A DNA stretch of 64,000 bases from Castanea sativa (GCF_040712315.1 NC_134023.1:67430757-67494756); one strand, 5' to 3'. Positions 1 through 11,930 are shown, numbered from the stretch's first letter. Made by a program: numbers and translations. The notes: generated by a model from the letters alone, not told the origin.

Positions 1-1322
1 AGTTGTATCACTGTTTCCTTATCCATCTCATAATCTTTGGGAAACAAAGAGCAATAAGTGAAACAAGTCTTCAAATGTGATGGGAGATGATCATAGCTCA
101 ACTTTAAAATTGGTAAAATTTCACCCCCTTGAGTTACATTTGCTTCTATTTTATTCTTCACGAATGACCATTCAAACTTCTTCTTTTTTAAGAATAACAA
201 ATTTCCTATGGACTTTATAGCAAGTGGAACCCCTTGACACATGTTTACAATCTCCCTTCCAATTGTCTCTAGTTCAGAATTGTTGGCCTCTAGCTCATTT
301 CTAAATGCCACTTGCCTAAATAAAACCCAAGGTTGTTCTTTGGACAGACCTTCAAGAAAATATGGTGAAACTGTGTGTGTAATTTCTGCAACCAATCTAA
401 GACGAGTAGTTATTATAATCTTACTGCCTTTGGAACCACCCATTAAAAGACATTTCAATTCACGCCAATTTTCAGGATCTTGCGTCCATATATCATCCAA
501 TACAAGTAAGTATTTTTTTTTATCAATTTTTTCACGAAGTTGACTTTGCAACTGATCTATTCTGAAGTTTCCAACTGGTGTATTACCAGAAGTAGATGCT
601 ATTATATTTTCAATAATTACTTTTAAATCAAAGACATCAGAGATGCACGCCCACATTTTTAACTCAAAGTATTTTTTAACTTCCTCATCATTATACACAT
701 ATTTAGCAAGTGTAGTCTTCCCTAGGCCCCCAATCCCCACAATGGGAATGACCGAAACATTCTCTTCTACATTAGAGTCAAATAACAGGTTTATGATCTT
801 CTGTTTGTCCTCATCCCTCCCAATAACATCTTCTCCCTGAACAAAAGAGTGAGTCTCCCTCTTCCTACTCATATCATTTGTCTCTACGTTGTCTACTTTC
901 AAGCTAAACTTGTTCTTATCTTCTGCTATTGCATTTAGCTTTTGCCTCATCGCCTTTATTTTACGACTCATCTTATAACGAAAAGCAAGTGGGTTTGAAC
1001 ATGGAAAGCAAGTGCGTACCTCTTTTACGACTTTATTCCCACTCACCAGGCTTCGCCTTGTAGCTTCAGTGTAAAACTCGCTGAACAAGTCATCTGCCTC
1101 ATAAATTGCATCGTTGAGCTTTTCGAGCCAGTGCTTGACTTGATTGTTATGACTTTGCTGCTCCGCTGCATCCTGAAGTACAGCTTGGATTGTGGAAACA
1201 GTGTCCTTGACTTTTTCAAGCTCACCTTCGACACCCCAGAGTGATCCAATGTCTTGGAAAGTTCGAGAGGCCAAATTTTCAATCATTTTCTGTGCAAGAC
1301 CAAAGAGGATTGCTTCGGCCAT
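1..1322 (-). CDS. CC-NB-ARC-LRR resistance protein, 5' part only (NLR 1)
   Basis: This is the first 440 codons of an intracellular immune receptor, cut by the left window edge. The frame opens at the ATG at 1322-1320 (MAEAILFGLAQ) and I read it by eye without a stop to base 1. It has the same net length and nearly the same sequence as the first 1322 bases of the intact NLR at 37788-41306, with two compensating 3-base indels. Visible parts are the Rx-type coiled coil with an EDVID-like DAIYEADDL motif, the P-loop GIGGLGKTT, kinase-2 LLVLDDIW, the RNBS-B stretch IIITTR, GVPLA (GLPL) and the RNBS-D stretch CFTYCSLFPKDYEM. MHD and the LRRs lie outside. In this family the NB-ARC works as an ATP/ADP switch. 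Whether the whole gene is functional cannot be judged here. Confidence 0.9.
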   Translation of the reverse strand, partial: MAEAILFGLAQKMIENLASRTFQDIGSLWGVEGELEKVKDTVSTIQAVLQDAAEQQSHNNQVKHWLEKLNDAIYEADDLFSEFYTEATRRSLVSGNKVVKEVRTCFPCSNPLAFRYKMSRKIKAMRQKLNAIAEDKNKFSLKVDNVETNDMSRKRETHSFVQGEDVIGRDEDKQKIINLLFDSNVEENVSVIPIVGIGGLGKTTLAKYVYNDEEVKKYFELKMWACISDVFDLKVIIENIIASTSGNTPVGNFRIDQLQSQLREKIDKKKYLLVLDDIWTQDPENWRELKCLLMGGSKGSKIIITTRLRLVAEITHTVSPYFLEGLSKEQPWVLFRQVAFRNELEANNSELETIGREIVNMCQGVPLAIKSIGNLLFLKKKKFEWSFVKNKIEANVTQGGEILPILKLSYDHLPSHLKTCFTYCSLFPKDYEMDKETVIQ

Positions 1323-2778
1323 TTTTTTGGCCAAAAGGAACGCTGAAAGAGTGAGAGGAGAGGTAGAGGGTTGGCTTGAAGTGATGAAGTTTGAGCGAAA
1401 GTAATGCTGCAGTGAAGGAAGAGACCGAGTTTTAACGTGGACTAATGTCATCGATGTCATTAGTCTTCTTTGGCCCCTTCTGCACCGAAACAAAAATAGT
1501 GGGCCACAGGCTTGCTTGGAAATTTTGTCCACTAGCTGGAAAATTATTCTGCCATTCATAACATCCTTTCTAATGGTAGACCATGTCCAAATTTTGGGCC
1601 ACTGAGAACTCATCTAAACTCAATTTTAGCTAACCAATTTTAATCTTTAAAAAAAAAAATTTATATCTTAGAAAAAAGATATAATATAAGTACAGTATAA
1701 TAGTACTTTACTCTCAATCATTTTCCAATTCCGCCAAACATACATGATGGAAAGCAAATATATTGTACAGGATTAATTACAAGAGAAAAAAATATCAAAT
1801 TTCAGCTCAAGTGGATTTTTTCTTCTTAAATTTCTTTTTTTTTTTTTTAAATTTTTAGAAAAGGCAACGCATGCATTACTTTCTCACTATTTAGGTGGGG
1901 AGAGAAACAAATGGATAAAGTGATACATTAGCCTTAAGAGAGATTAATAAAGACCATACGCTCAAAATCCAATTAAGTAGGCTTGGCTTTTAGTGTGATG
2001 AATTAATTTTTGCATGGATTATCTCTCTGCAGAAATAATGTCCGCAAATAAAAGGGTTTTGAGTCTCTTATTTTGCAAATGATAATTAGTTTATATCACT
2101 TTCAGTTTTTCTTTTTAAATAAATATTTTTCTAATTGAACTTTTTTATGAATTAATTGATTATTCTAAAAAAATTCTTTTAATTAAAGAACATTTTTGGC
2201 TCTTAAAGTTTGGGATAGTATTTAATTTAGCCCCTTACATCTCATTTTGACTCTTTATATTTAATTTCATTTTTATATTGGCTTTACCGTCCATTTCCAC
2301 TAGTCATATGGTGACAACTATCATAATATCGGTGACCTGACTTAATAGACACCAATTATTTGATAGTAAATGGTCAGATTACTAACAAAAATAAACTGTA
2401 AGGGTAATATGAAAATGAAATTAAACATGAAGGAAGATAGCTCCAAAGTCCAAACTATCTAGTTTTGAGCTAAAATTTTTCCTAATTTTTTACAACCTCT
2501 TTAACATAGCATGTTGTATTATAAAAAATAATAATAATAAAACATGTAGTGATTGATGCATAATAAAATTCCCGTCAATGGTAAATTCATACAAAAGTGA
2601 TGTTGCTCTACTTATAATTTACCTTCTTAATAAGATATATTGTAAAAAGGATTGTGTCTCTAGTATTACTTGTTTAAAAGTCATAAAAGCATTAAATTAG
2701 AAGAAATATAGTCATCAAATTAAAGTGAGAAGTTTGAGAATTGAACTAACACCAAAATATCAAAAGAAACAATGAATA
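1323..2778. other. NLR 1 upstream flank and AT-rich intergenic DNA
   Basis: The first 350 bases upstream of NLR 1 resemble the upstream flank of NLR 2 (41307-41703 continuing at 51374). Both contain a CATCGAT-rich stretch, a GGCCCCTT(C/T)TGCA stretch and a GACCATGTCCAAA stretch. The rest is AT-rich with homopolymer runs, and I see no gene in it. A promoter must lie here, but I cannot pick a convincing TATA box or start site. Confidence 0.6.
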
Positions 2779-2919
2779 GATAAACCCATGGAACTCAAAA
2801 GAAGGGAAGTTTATGTCTTATTCCTCCCATTTCCATCAACAGCTCTAAAAGGCCTAGATGGCTTTTGTTGATGATAAGAAAGCTAAGGAGGAGGAATGGC
2901 CAGCAATATTGGTCCCCTC
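2779..2919 (+). repeat. Partial third copy of the foldback arm
   Basis: This stretch (ATAAACCCATGGAA...CAGCAATATTGGTCCC) is a diverged direct copy of 3369-3506 in the right arm of the neighbouring foldback. It abuts the left arm. It could be the remains of an older nested or tandem insertion of the same family. Confidence 0.65.
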
Positions 2920-2920
2920 A

Positions 2921-3588
2921 GATCACTTTCAAATTTTAATTCAAGACGGGGAAATGAAAATAATGTAAGGTATAAAGGTCCACACGGTTTTCTCTCGATA
3001 TTAAAGGGACCAATATTGCTGACTATTCTTCCTAGATTTCCTTTTATCATTAACAAAAGTCATTTTGGCATATGAGAGTTGTTGACGGAAATGGGAGGAG
3101 TAAGACATAAAAATTCCCTTCTTTTGCATTCCATGGGTTTATATTTTTTTGGAAAATTATTAGATACTCCCGGAGTACCATAAATGCATACTCCCTCCTC
3201 TCACATAAATGGTGGATCTCACTAATTAAATTCATAGTTGGATGAGGGAGTACCATGAATGGTAATTCCCACTATGAATTTAATTAGTGAGATCTACCAT
3301 TCATGTGAGATGAGGGAGTACGTATTTATGGTACTTCGGGAGTACACAATAATTTTCCAAAAAAATATAAACCCATGGAATGCAAAAGAAGGGAATTTTT
3401 ATGTCTTACTCCTCCCATTTCCGTCAACAACTCTCATATGCCAAAATGACTTTTGTTAATGATAAAAGGAAATCTAGGAAGAATAGTCAGCAATATTGGT
3501 CCCTTTAATATCGAGAGAAAACCGTGTGGACCTTTATACCTTACATTATTTTCATTTCCCTGTCTTGAATTAAAATTTGAAAGTGATC
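2921..3588. repeat. Foldback / long-TIR MITE-like element
   Basis: Bases 2921-3239 and 3271-3588 are near-perfect reverse complements (arms of about 319 and 318 bases) around a 31-base centre. The arms start and end with GATCACTTTCAAATTTTAA and its complement. Open frames on the two strands give almost the same 66-68 residue translation, which is simply the result of the palindrome. No transposase frame is present, so this is a non-autonomous foldback or MITE-like element. The family cannot be assigned because the target-site duplication is unclear. Confidence 0.75.
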
Positions 3589-4130
3589 TTTACCAAAATT
3601 CTTAAATTTCAGTCATCTTTACTTATATTTTCATGTGAAGATAAGGCCTTAATCCCTTTCTAAACCAGAAGAAAATTGTGTGTACTCTATTATTTTCCTG
3701 CATTATTTTTGTTTCTCCATCTTATATAAAAAATAGTCTTAAACATTGAACATGTGATGTGAACATAGGCCTTAGGCTTCTATAAAACAAAGAAAACAAT
3801 GTGTACCTCCATTCTTTCCTCACATTATTTTTATTTCCCCAGCTTAAATTGTCCAAACCCACTAGATGTTTTAGTAGGCTTTGTTGGGCCAGATACATAT
3901 TCCTCAACAGAAGCTCACAAAAAAAGCTCATCCAAGCTCATTCATAAATGGAGTACTGATTTTGAAAATCCCGGAGACAATGACTGAAAATTCAATGATC
4001 ATTTTAAGGTATACAGAAGTATAAATTGAAATTTAAAAAAAAAAAAAAAAAGCATTGTACAAATTCATAAAATAAACCAAAACAAATGTAGATTTCTTTT
4101 TTGAAAATTTTCAGGTTTATAGTCAACATT
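3589..4130. repeat. Degenerate direct repeats next to the foldback
   Basis: A motif of the form GTGTACCTCCATTCTTTCC...CATTATTTTTATTTCCCC recurs near 3524, 3679 and 3799, so the foldback end seems to be followed by two degenerate repeats spaced 120-155 bases apart. From 3850 to 4130 the sequence is AT-rich and holds no gene I can see. Confidence 0.5.
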
Positions 4131-4135
4131 TAAAT

Positions 4136-4881
4136 TGTGTGGGGCAAAAGGATCCTGGTGGGAATGTGGGCCTTTTGGGCCTTGTTAAAGAAGGCCGACC
4201 TGACCCTGGGGTTAGAGATTGTTGGTCTTGGGTCGGCCTATACGCCGAGGATCCTAGGATCCAAGGAGATGGTTTTCCCCTGACCGACATCAAAGAACCT
4301 GAGACTTCATGGTAAAGATTAGGGAATGATACGGTCAAGACCAACGGTTAAAGGGAGAGAACCCTTGAATGTCCTAGAAGCGCCGATGTTGGAAGAATAT
4401 CAAAGGTAAAGGCTGCTACCTCCACATTAAAGACCCTGCACCTACCACCCTGGCCGCATTAATGAGGAAGTGACACTTAAACAGTGGAAGGGAAACTTCT
4501 AGTTACTGTTCAAAGGCACTAAGAAAAGAAATATCTAGGCTAAGGGAGGAATTGGGGGGCAACACGTGGATAAAGTATTAAAAAGAGGAGTATTTAAGGA
4601 GGGACCGGGAACAGAAACAGGACGGAACTTTTTGTAACCTAAAAAGAAGAAGGAAAAGAGAGAGATATAAAAGAAGAACGGTTTTCGGCTTACGTCCGAG
4701 GAGGTCTATTTACATTACTCCTTTTTGTCTCTAAGTACTTGGAATCTTTAGTTTGTCATTTCATCCTCATACACTTCTAACCTGGGTTTCAAGCCCACAC
4801 TCTACAAATTCTTATTGTTTAAGGCTCATTGGGTCTGAGCCCATAACTATTCTTGGGTCCAGGTGCAATTGTGCACTTACA
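4136..4881 (+). repeat. 5' LTR of element 1
   Basis: It starts TGTGTGGGGC and ends GTGCACTTACA, giving TG...CA ends, and matches the 3' LTR along its whole length. A TATA-like GTATTTAAGG lies near 4589. Compared with the 3' LTR it has lost short CGG-containing stretches near 4265-4285. Confidence 0.93.
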
Positions 4882-4883
4882 AT

Positions 4884-4900
4884 TGGCGCCGTCTGTGGGA
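4884..4900 (+). promoter_or_regulatory. Primer-binding site of element 1
   Basis: TGGCGCCGTCTGTGGGA starts three bases after the 5' LTR. Its first bases complement a tRNA 3' end of the form ...GGCGCCA, as in plant tRNA-Asp. The same 17 bases sit after the 5' LTR of element 2 (42206-42222). The tRNA identity is inferred from family knowledge. Confidence 0.8.
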
Positions 4901-4927
4901 ATCTAGTCTAGAAGTAGTAGGGATATT

Positions 4928-6272
4928 ATGGCAGGCTTAGGCTCTCATCATGCAGAGTCACAAGGGTCACAACCTGAAGATCATTTCGAACGTCTTGAAC
5001 AACGTAGGGATCGTGAGGGAAGCGTCCATACAGAATATCCAGGGGCTAGCCATACTCATGGAGGGGGTAGCACTACCCACGATGAGGGCTCTAAATCCAT
5101 GCAGAAGGAAATCAATCGTTTGAAGAGGAAGTTACGCCGTGCTAAACGTAAGGTTTCCCCGTCCTCATCTAGTTCTTCCTCGCAGAAGGATGGGGGACAT
5201 GGCTACGGTTCAAGGGCAGATTCCCCCACCAGGGCCACATCCTCTGGTGAGGAGAACGACCAGCCAATCCGCAGACGTAAGAAGCTTCGTCCTAGGGGTT
5301 TAGGCAACGATACCATGAGTAGGGCGTTGCACCAACTCTCTAAATCTCCGTTTTCACGAAGGATTGAGAGGGGGAGGCTCCCCAGGAGGTTCACCCAGCC
5401 CACGTTTACCATCTATAATGGCCGGACTGATCCGGTGGAGCACGTGAGTCACTTCAACCAAAGGATGGCAGTGCACTCTCATAACGAGACTTTGATGTGT
5501 AAAGTCTTCCCCTCCAGCTTGGGACCTGTGGCTATGAGATGGTTCAACGGTCTCAAGTCGGGGTCTGTAGGCTCGTTTGGGGAACTAACTAGGGCGTTTG
5601 CTTCTCGGTTCATTACTTGTAGCAGTCCCTCGGCCACTGGACTCATTGCTATCCATGGTCATGAAGGAAGGGGAGACACTGAAAGCATACTCCGACAGAT
5701 ATTGGGAGATGTTTAATGAAATAGACGGCGACTTTGATGAGGTGGCGCTAAATACCTTTAAGGTAGGCCTCCCTACTGATCACGACCTAAGAAAGTCTTT
5801 GACGAAAAAGCCCGTCCGCAGCGTACGTCGTCTTATGGATCGTATTGATGAATATAAAAGGGTAGAGGAAGACCAGCAACAGGGAAAAGGAAAGGAGAAG
5901 GTTATCCCGCAGTAGAGAAGGGATTTCAGGTCGGACAGATATCACAACAACAAGCCGAGGAGGGATTACTTCGGACAACCCGGCTCGGCAGCACCCCAGG
6001 CTGTAAATACTGTGTTCCGAGAACCAGTGCATCAGTTATTAGAAAAAGTTCGTAAAGAGCCCTTCTTCAGGTGGCCGGCAAAATGGCGGGTGACCTGCGA
6101 GAAGAAATCAAAACCTTTTCTGTCGGCACCATCGGGATGTGGGCCACACTGCGAGAACTGTCGAACCCCGTGGAACCATCTAGAGCAGCTCGTCGGTGAG
6201 GGAAAGTTAAAGCAAGACTTGTGTCACCACCGGGCAAGTCGATCAAGTTGGTTCAAACAACCAGCGGAATAG
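4928..6272 (+). pseudogene. gag: gag of element 1 (frameshifted)
   Basis: The first frame runs from ATG 4928 to 5716. It has a charged, Ser/Arg-rich N-terminus and then a Retrotrans_gag domain (FTIYNGRTDPVEHVSHFNQR, MRWFNGLKSGSVGSF). Near 5621 an indel moves the domain into the next frame (VPRPLDSLLSMVMKEGETL...), which meets a TAG at 5913-5915 and then continues to about 6110. After that a zinc-binding stretch (FCRHHRDVGH, HCENCRTPWNHLEQL) is split between frames by another indel. The protein would form the capsid-like particle. This copy cannot make it in one piece. Confidence 0.8.
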
Positions 6273-6499
6273 TTCATCTCGGCCAGCATTGGGGACGATT
6301 AATGTTATCTTCGCTGCACTGTAGGACGGGCTCGGGTCCTACTAGGGTTATGGCGGTTTCCCATTCGCGGCCGAGGATGTGGGTAGCAGGCCGAAGAGAT
6401 TAAAGAGCACTTTACCTGTCTTGGGTTTCTCCGAGGAGGATAAAGTAGGGACTATCCAGCCCCATGACGATGCTCTTGTGGTTACCCTCGAATAGGTAA

Positions 6500-6935
6500 T
6501 TATGACGTGAAGAGGGTAATGATAGATCGGGGCAGCGGTGCGGATATCATGTACCCCGATCTATTTAAGGGGTTAAGGTTGGAGTTGGAAGATTTAACTC
6601 CTTATGACTCACCTCTTATTAGCTTTGAAGGGAGAGCCGTTGTGCCAAAAGGACAGATCCGTTAACCCGTTCAATCCGGCTCTTAAACGGTTGAAGTATA
6701 TTTCATTGTGGTTGACGCGTACTCTCCATATACAGCCATCCTCGCCAGGCCATGGCTGCACGCCCCGGGAGCCGTTTCCTCTACCTTGCACGTTAAGGTT
6801 AAATTCCCCTCGGGGGAACATGTTGAGGAAATCCTCGGCGATCGGGTAGTGGCCGAGCAATGCATCTCCGCCGCAAGATTTCGTCGGTCGAAGTCGAGTT
6901 ATCAACCTTGCCCATCCAGGAGTCATAGCAATTAA
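6500..6935 (+). pseudogene. Aspartic protease region of element 1
   Basis: The active-site stretch VMIDRGSGADIMYPDLFKGL is readable near 6510-6570. The catalytic motif is DRGS, where retroelement proteases usually have DTGS or DNGSS. A stop near 6676 and a frame change separate it from the following stretch (VVDAYSPYTAILARPWLHA, from 6708), which links protease to reverse transcriptase in this lineage. It is decayed. Confidence 0.7.
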
Positions 6936-7128
6936 CGGCTCGGAGGCACCTGGAGCGATGACGAAGATGAGGCTGTTTGCGAGGAGTTAGAGAAGTTTGT
7001 AATAACCGACGATCCGGAGAGGTTCTTTCAAGTTGGCATACGATTGCCACACCAAGAAAAGATGGAGTTGTTGAAATTTCGAAGGATAATCTAGATGTCT
7101 TTGCATGGGACCCCTATGAGGCTCCAGT

Positions 7129-8443
7129 GTGGATCCGAACTTTATTTGTCATCATCTAAACGTCAATCCGGCCATTGTTCCGAGGAGGCAGCCACCTCGG
7201 CGATCTTCCCGAGAACATTCTGAGGCTGTGAAGGAAGAGGTTCTTAAACTCAAAAGGGCGGGGGCTATCAAAGAAGTTTTCTACCCTGAATGGTTGGCTC
7301 ATACTGTTGTCGTTAAGAAGAAGAACGGCAAGTGGAGAGTATGTGTAGACTTTACTGATCTGAACAAGGCCTGTCCTAAAGATTCATTCCCAATGCCACG
7401 GATTGATCAACTGGTAGATGCTACTGTCGGACATCCTCGGATGAGTTTCCTGGACGCCTTTCAGGGTTACCACCAAATCCCCTTGGCATTAGAGGATCAG
7501 GAAAAGACTGCTTTCATTACTCCAACGGGGAACTATCATTATAAAGTCATGCCATTTGGGTTAAAAAATGCTGGGGCTACTTATCAAAGAATGATGACCC
7601 GAATGTTTGAACAGCAACTGGGGAAAACCATAGAAGTATACGTGGATGACATGGTGGTAAAGAGTAAGACGGTACCTTCGAACATCACAGATTTGGCCGA
7701 CACCTTCCAAATGCTGAGGAAGTATAAGTTGCGCCTTAACGCCTCCAAGTGTTCTTTTGGAGTGGGATCTGGAAAGTTCTTAGGATATATGATCACTCAT
7801 AGGGGCATAGAGGTGAACCCAGTGCAGGTTAGGGCTATTCAAAATTTGCAGCCGCCTCGGAACCCAAAGGAGATTCGAAATTGACCGGAATGATTGCGCG
7901 TTGAACGTATTTATTTCTCGGTCGAGTGACCGGTGCCGTCCTTTCTTTCGGTTGTTGAACAAGTGGAAAGGGTTTCGATGGACCGAGGATTGTGAGTCGG
8001 CTTTCCAACGGCTTAAGCAATATCTATCTCGGCCACCCATTTTATCTCGCCCTGAGGTGGACGAGGTTTTATTCGCTTATCTTGCCGTGGCTATTCATGC
8101 GGTGAGTCTAGTCCTTATAAGGAATGAAGATGGAGTGCAGAGGCCGATCTACTATGTTAGTAAGTCCTTGAATGAAGCCGAGGTGCGCTATTTGCCCTTG
8201 GAAAAAGCACTTCGGGCCGTAGTCCACGCCACGCGCAAACTACCTCATTATTTCCAATCTCATACTGTGGTTGATTTGACCCAGTTGCCGCTCAACGCTG
8301 TGTTGCGTAGTGCAGATTATTCTGGCAGAGTGGCAAAATGGGGAACCATTTTGGGAGCCTTTGATGTTAAGTACAAGCCTCGCACCTCGGTGAAAGGTCG
8401 TGTCCTCGCTGATTTGGTGGCGAGTTTGCCGAGCCATTGTTAG
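7129..8443 (+). pseudogene. pol: Reverse transcriptase and first RNase H of element 1
   Basis: The frame 7129-7884 carries the reverse transcriptase core: WRVCVDFTDLNKACPKDSFP, FLDAFQGYHQI, KVMPFGLKNAGATYQRMM and the catalytic YVDDMVVKS, then FLGYMITHRGIEVNP. A frameshift at about 7880 moves the thumb and RNase H part (PFFRLLNKWKGFRWTEDC, RPIYYVSKSL) into the frame 7901-8443. The catalytic residues are present but the chain is broken, so no full enzyme can be made from this copy. Confidence 0.88.
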
Positions 8444-8514
8444 AAGAAACTTCAAAGGTAGCGCACATGGGTGAAAAATCAGTTGGTGTGATCACGGCCG
8501 TATCGCCCTCGGCT

Positions 8515-8860
8515 TGGAAAGTTTATGTGGATGGGGCTGCTAATCATAAAGGGTCCGGCGTTGGACTTGTTCTAATGTCCCCGAAGGAATTGTCTTTGAA
8601 AAATCTTTGAGATTGGCTTTCTCGGCTACTAATAATGAGGCCGAGTATGAAGCGATCTTGGTAGGCATGCGAATGGTACATAAGATGGGTGGCAAGGAAA
8701 TCCATGTGTTCTCGGACTCTCAATTAGTGGTCGGCCAAGTCATGGGGACCATGGAGGCTAGAGATTCCGGAATGCAGGAATATTTGGCCCAGTCAAGCGT
8801 CGCAGGCCGAATTCGACTCCTTTGCCTTAGTTCATGTCTCTAGGAGTGGAAATACTCATG
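8515..8860 (+). pseudogene. Second, archaeal-type RNase H of element 1
   Basis: The start VYVDGAANHKGSGVGLVL (from 8523) carries the first catalytic Asp. A frameshift near 8590 is followed by SATNNEAEYEAILVGMRM and VFSDSQLVVGQVMG in the frame 8607-8843, which hold the catalytic Glu and second Asp. This extra RNase H is characteristic of the Tat lineage. It is broken here. Confidence 0.8.
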
Positions 8861-9059
8861 CATTCTTTGGCTACGTTGGCAACATCCTCGGCTCAAGGTC
8901 TACCAAGGGTTATTCTCGTTGAGGATTTGGTAGAACCTTCTCTTATAGCCGCTAACGCACCTCGCGTCCATCTAATAAGGCCTGGTCCTAGTTGGATGGA
9001 TTCGATCATATCTTTTCTCAAAAATGACATCCTTCCCGAAGACAAAGTTGAAGCGTAAA

Positions 9060-10233
9060 AGGTACGTCGAAAGGCGCCGCGTTTCCGGTTGTCCGAGGAC
9101 CGGAAGCTATACAAACGATCCTTTTCGGGACCGTATTTGTTGTGTGTACACCCCGAATCAACGGAATCATTACCGGAGGAATTGCATGAAGGAATTTGTG
9201 GGAGTCACACTGGGGGAAGGTCCTTAGCTCATAGAGCCCTTACTCGGGGTTATTGGTGGCCCAATATGCGAGAGGGAGGCTCGGGACTATGCTAGAAAGT
9301 GTGATCAATGTCGAGGTTCGCTCCTAATATCCACCAACCTGGAGGGGTTCTTAACCCTCTCGTCTAGCCCTTGGCCTTTCGCACAATGGGGCCTGGACAT
9401 TGTCGGGCCATTTCCGAGAGCCGCCGGCAACAAAAGATGGTTGCTCGTGGGAACGGACTATTTCACTAAATGGGTTGAAGCCGAGCCATTAGCCAATATC
9501 CGAGATGTTGATTCCAAGAAATTTATATGGAAAAACATTGTTACTAGATTTGGTATACCGCACACTCTTGTCTCGGACAACGGCGTTCAATTTGACAAAG
9601 AACGCCTTTAGGCAATATTGTGGTGACATGGGTATCATAAATAGATATTCTACCCCAGCTTATCCTCGAGGGAATGGGCGGTGCCGAGGCCGTTAACAAC
9701 GTCATAGCCAATGGGCTCAAGAAGAGGTTGGATGATGCGAAAGGCAGATGGGTAGAAGAGCTCCCTCATGTTCTGTGGACATATCGGACCACACCACGCA
9801 GTCCACCGGAGAGACACCATTTTCTATGACTTATGGAGCCGAGGCGGTGATACCACTAGAATCTGGTTTTCCTACTCTAAAGACAAGTTCTTTTAGCCCC
9901 GAGAATAACCAGGGACTTTTGGAGAAAGATCTTGATTTACTTGAGGAACGGCGTGAGGCAGCTATGGTCCAATTGGCTTATTATCAGCAAAAGCTAAAAC
10001 GAGGATATGATGCCCACGTGAAGCTAAGGCCACTTGCACCTGGTGATCTTGTATTAAGGAAAGTTGTAGGCACTTCTAAGAACCCAGCATGGGGTAAACT
10101 AGGACCTAACTGGGAAGGCCCCTATCGCATTGTTTCAATAGCGTGCATAGGGTCGTATAGGCTAGCTGACCTAGATGAACGAGTTGTACCACGTCCATGG
10201 AATGTAAATAATCTTAGAAGGTATTATTATTAA
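9060..10233 (+). pseudogene. Integrase of element 1
   Basis: Pieces in different frames give the HHCC zinc region (EELHEGICGSHTGGRSLAHR; CDQC), the DDE core (FAQWGLDIVGPFP; TLVSDNGVQFD) and, in the open frame 9748-10233, the C-terminal GPY/F module (KLGPNWEGPYRI) ending LRRYYY at a TAA stop. I see no chromodomain. Several frameshifts between 9240 and 9760 break it. The enzyme would insert the cDNA into the genome. Confidence 0.85.
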
Positions 10234-10289
10234 TCAAATAAGCTTTTGTCAATTAATATTTTAAAGTTATGGCTAGCTCTTATATTTGG

Positions 10290-11430
10290 AGTTACAATTA
10301 TTAAGAATCAAACAGAAACTTGGTTAGTGTAGTCCTCGGACCACAAACCTTGTGGAAATTGATGTCTTGTCATTTGTTAAACAGAACCTTAGTTATGCCG
10401 GGTCTTCGGACCTCCTACTTTGGGAAAATTAACATTTGAAGTTACAATTTTTGAGAATCAAACACTAACTTTGTTTAGTGTAGTCCTCGGACCACAAACC
10501 TTGTGGAAATTGATGTCTTGTCATTTGTTAAACAGAACCTTAGTTATGCCGGGTCTTCGGACCTCCTACTTTGGGAAAATTAACATTTGAAGTTACAATT
10601 TTTAAGAATCAAACAGAAACTTGGTTAAGTGTAGTCCTCGGACCACAAACCTTGTGGAAATTGATGTCTTGTCATTTGTTAAACAGAACCTTAGTTATGC
10701 CGGGTCTTCGGACCTCCTACTTTGGGAAAATTAACATTTGAAGTTACAACTTTTGAGAATCAAACAGAAACTTGGTTAAGTGTAGTCCTCGGACCACAAA
10801 CCTTGCGGAAATTGATGTCTTGTCATTTGTTAAACAGAACCTTAGTTATGCCGGGTCTTCGGACCTCCTACTTTGGGAAAATTAACATTTGAAGTTACAA
10901 TTTTTAAGAATCAAACAGAAACTTGGTTAAGTGTAGTCCTCGGACCACAAACCTTGTGGAAATTGATGTCTTGTCATTTGTTAAACGTAACCTTAGTTAT
11001 GCCGGGTCTTCGGACCTCCTACTTTGGGAAAATTAACATTTGAAGTTACAACTTTTGAGAATCAAACGAAACTTGGTTAAGTGTAGTCCTCGGACCACAA
11101 ACCTTGCGGAAATTGATGTCTTGTCATTTGTTAAACGGAACCTTAGTTATGCCGGGTCTTCGGACCTCCTACTTTGGGAAAATTAACATTTGAAGTTACA
11201 ATTTTTGAGAATCAAACGAAACTTGGTTAAGTGTAGTCCTCGGACCACAAACCTTGCGGAAATTGATGTCTTGTCATTTGTTAAACGAGAACCTTAGTTA
11301 TGCCGGGTCTTCGGACCTCCTACTTTGGGAAAATTAACATTTGAAGTTACAATTTTTGAGAATCAAACGAAACTTGGTTAAGTGTAGTCCTCGGACCACA
11401 AACCTTGAGGAAATTGATGTCTTACCATTT
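10290..11430 (+). repeat. Tandem array of about 150-bp units (element 1)
   Basis: Eight units, marked by TAGTCCTCGGACCACAAACC at about 10330, 10481, 10633, 10783, 10933, 11083, 11233 and 11382, give a period of 148-152 bases. Units are highly similar. Each carries two CCTCGGACC / CTTCGGACCTCC motifs. The array lies between pol and the antisense gene, where Tat-lineage elements are known to carry variable tandem repeats that can seed satellites. Confidence 0.92.
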
Positions 11431-11930
11431 ACGGTTACAATTTTGAAGAATTGAACGAAAGATTGCTTAAGATTTATCTTCGGACTATGACTTTGATTAA
11501 ACTTAACTTCGATTATGCCTGGATGTTAATACCTTACCGTTTATTAACTCGGATCTTACAACCTACTAAAAACGGTGTTATGCATTGTAAGGGCTTAATT
11601 GTTATATGAAGTCCTCTTTCCTTTTTTAATCGAGGTATTATTCAAAGGAATTAACCATGTCACCTTGTATTAAATCTTTAATAATATACGCATGATTATG
11701 TGAAAGTTATGACTATGCAATCCTTGGAGTTAGATTTTTATGCTCGAGAAACTTCGATATGACTTAATGGGAAAACTTTTGTAATAAGTACATAAAGAAT
11801 AAAGAAAAAGCAGACACAATCCAAGTGAAAAGCAAACGAAATTGTTCTTCATTAATCAAGGTGAATGTACATTACAATATATAATTCAAAAACAAAAAAA
11901 AATGGAAAAAAAGAAGCCCTAAGCTAAGTC
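11431..11930. other. Noncoding spacer of element 1
   Basis: This continues from the array with a degenerate last unit (to about 11590) and then AT-rich DNA. I see no gene. It may include the 3' end of the antisense transcription unit. Confidence 0.5.

Noticed and set aside
3050..3459. Two almost identical 66-68 residue frames on opposite strands
   Set aside because: They are mirror images produced by the foldback, not a duplicated gene.
10290..11430. CRISPR-like regular repeats
   Set aside because: The 150-bp units are contiguous with no unique spacers, in a plant retrotransposon.
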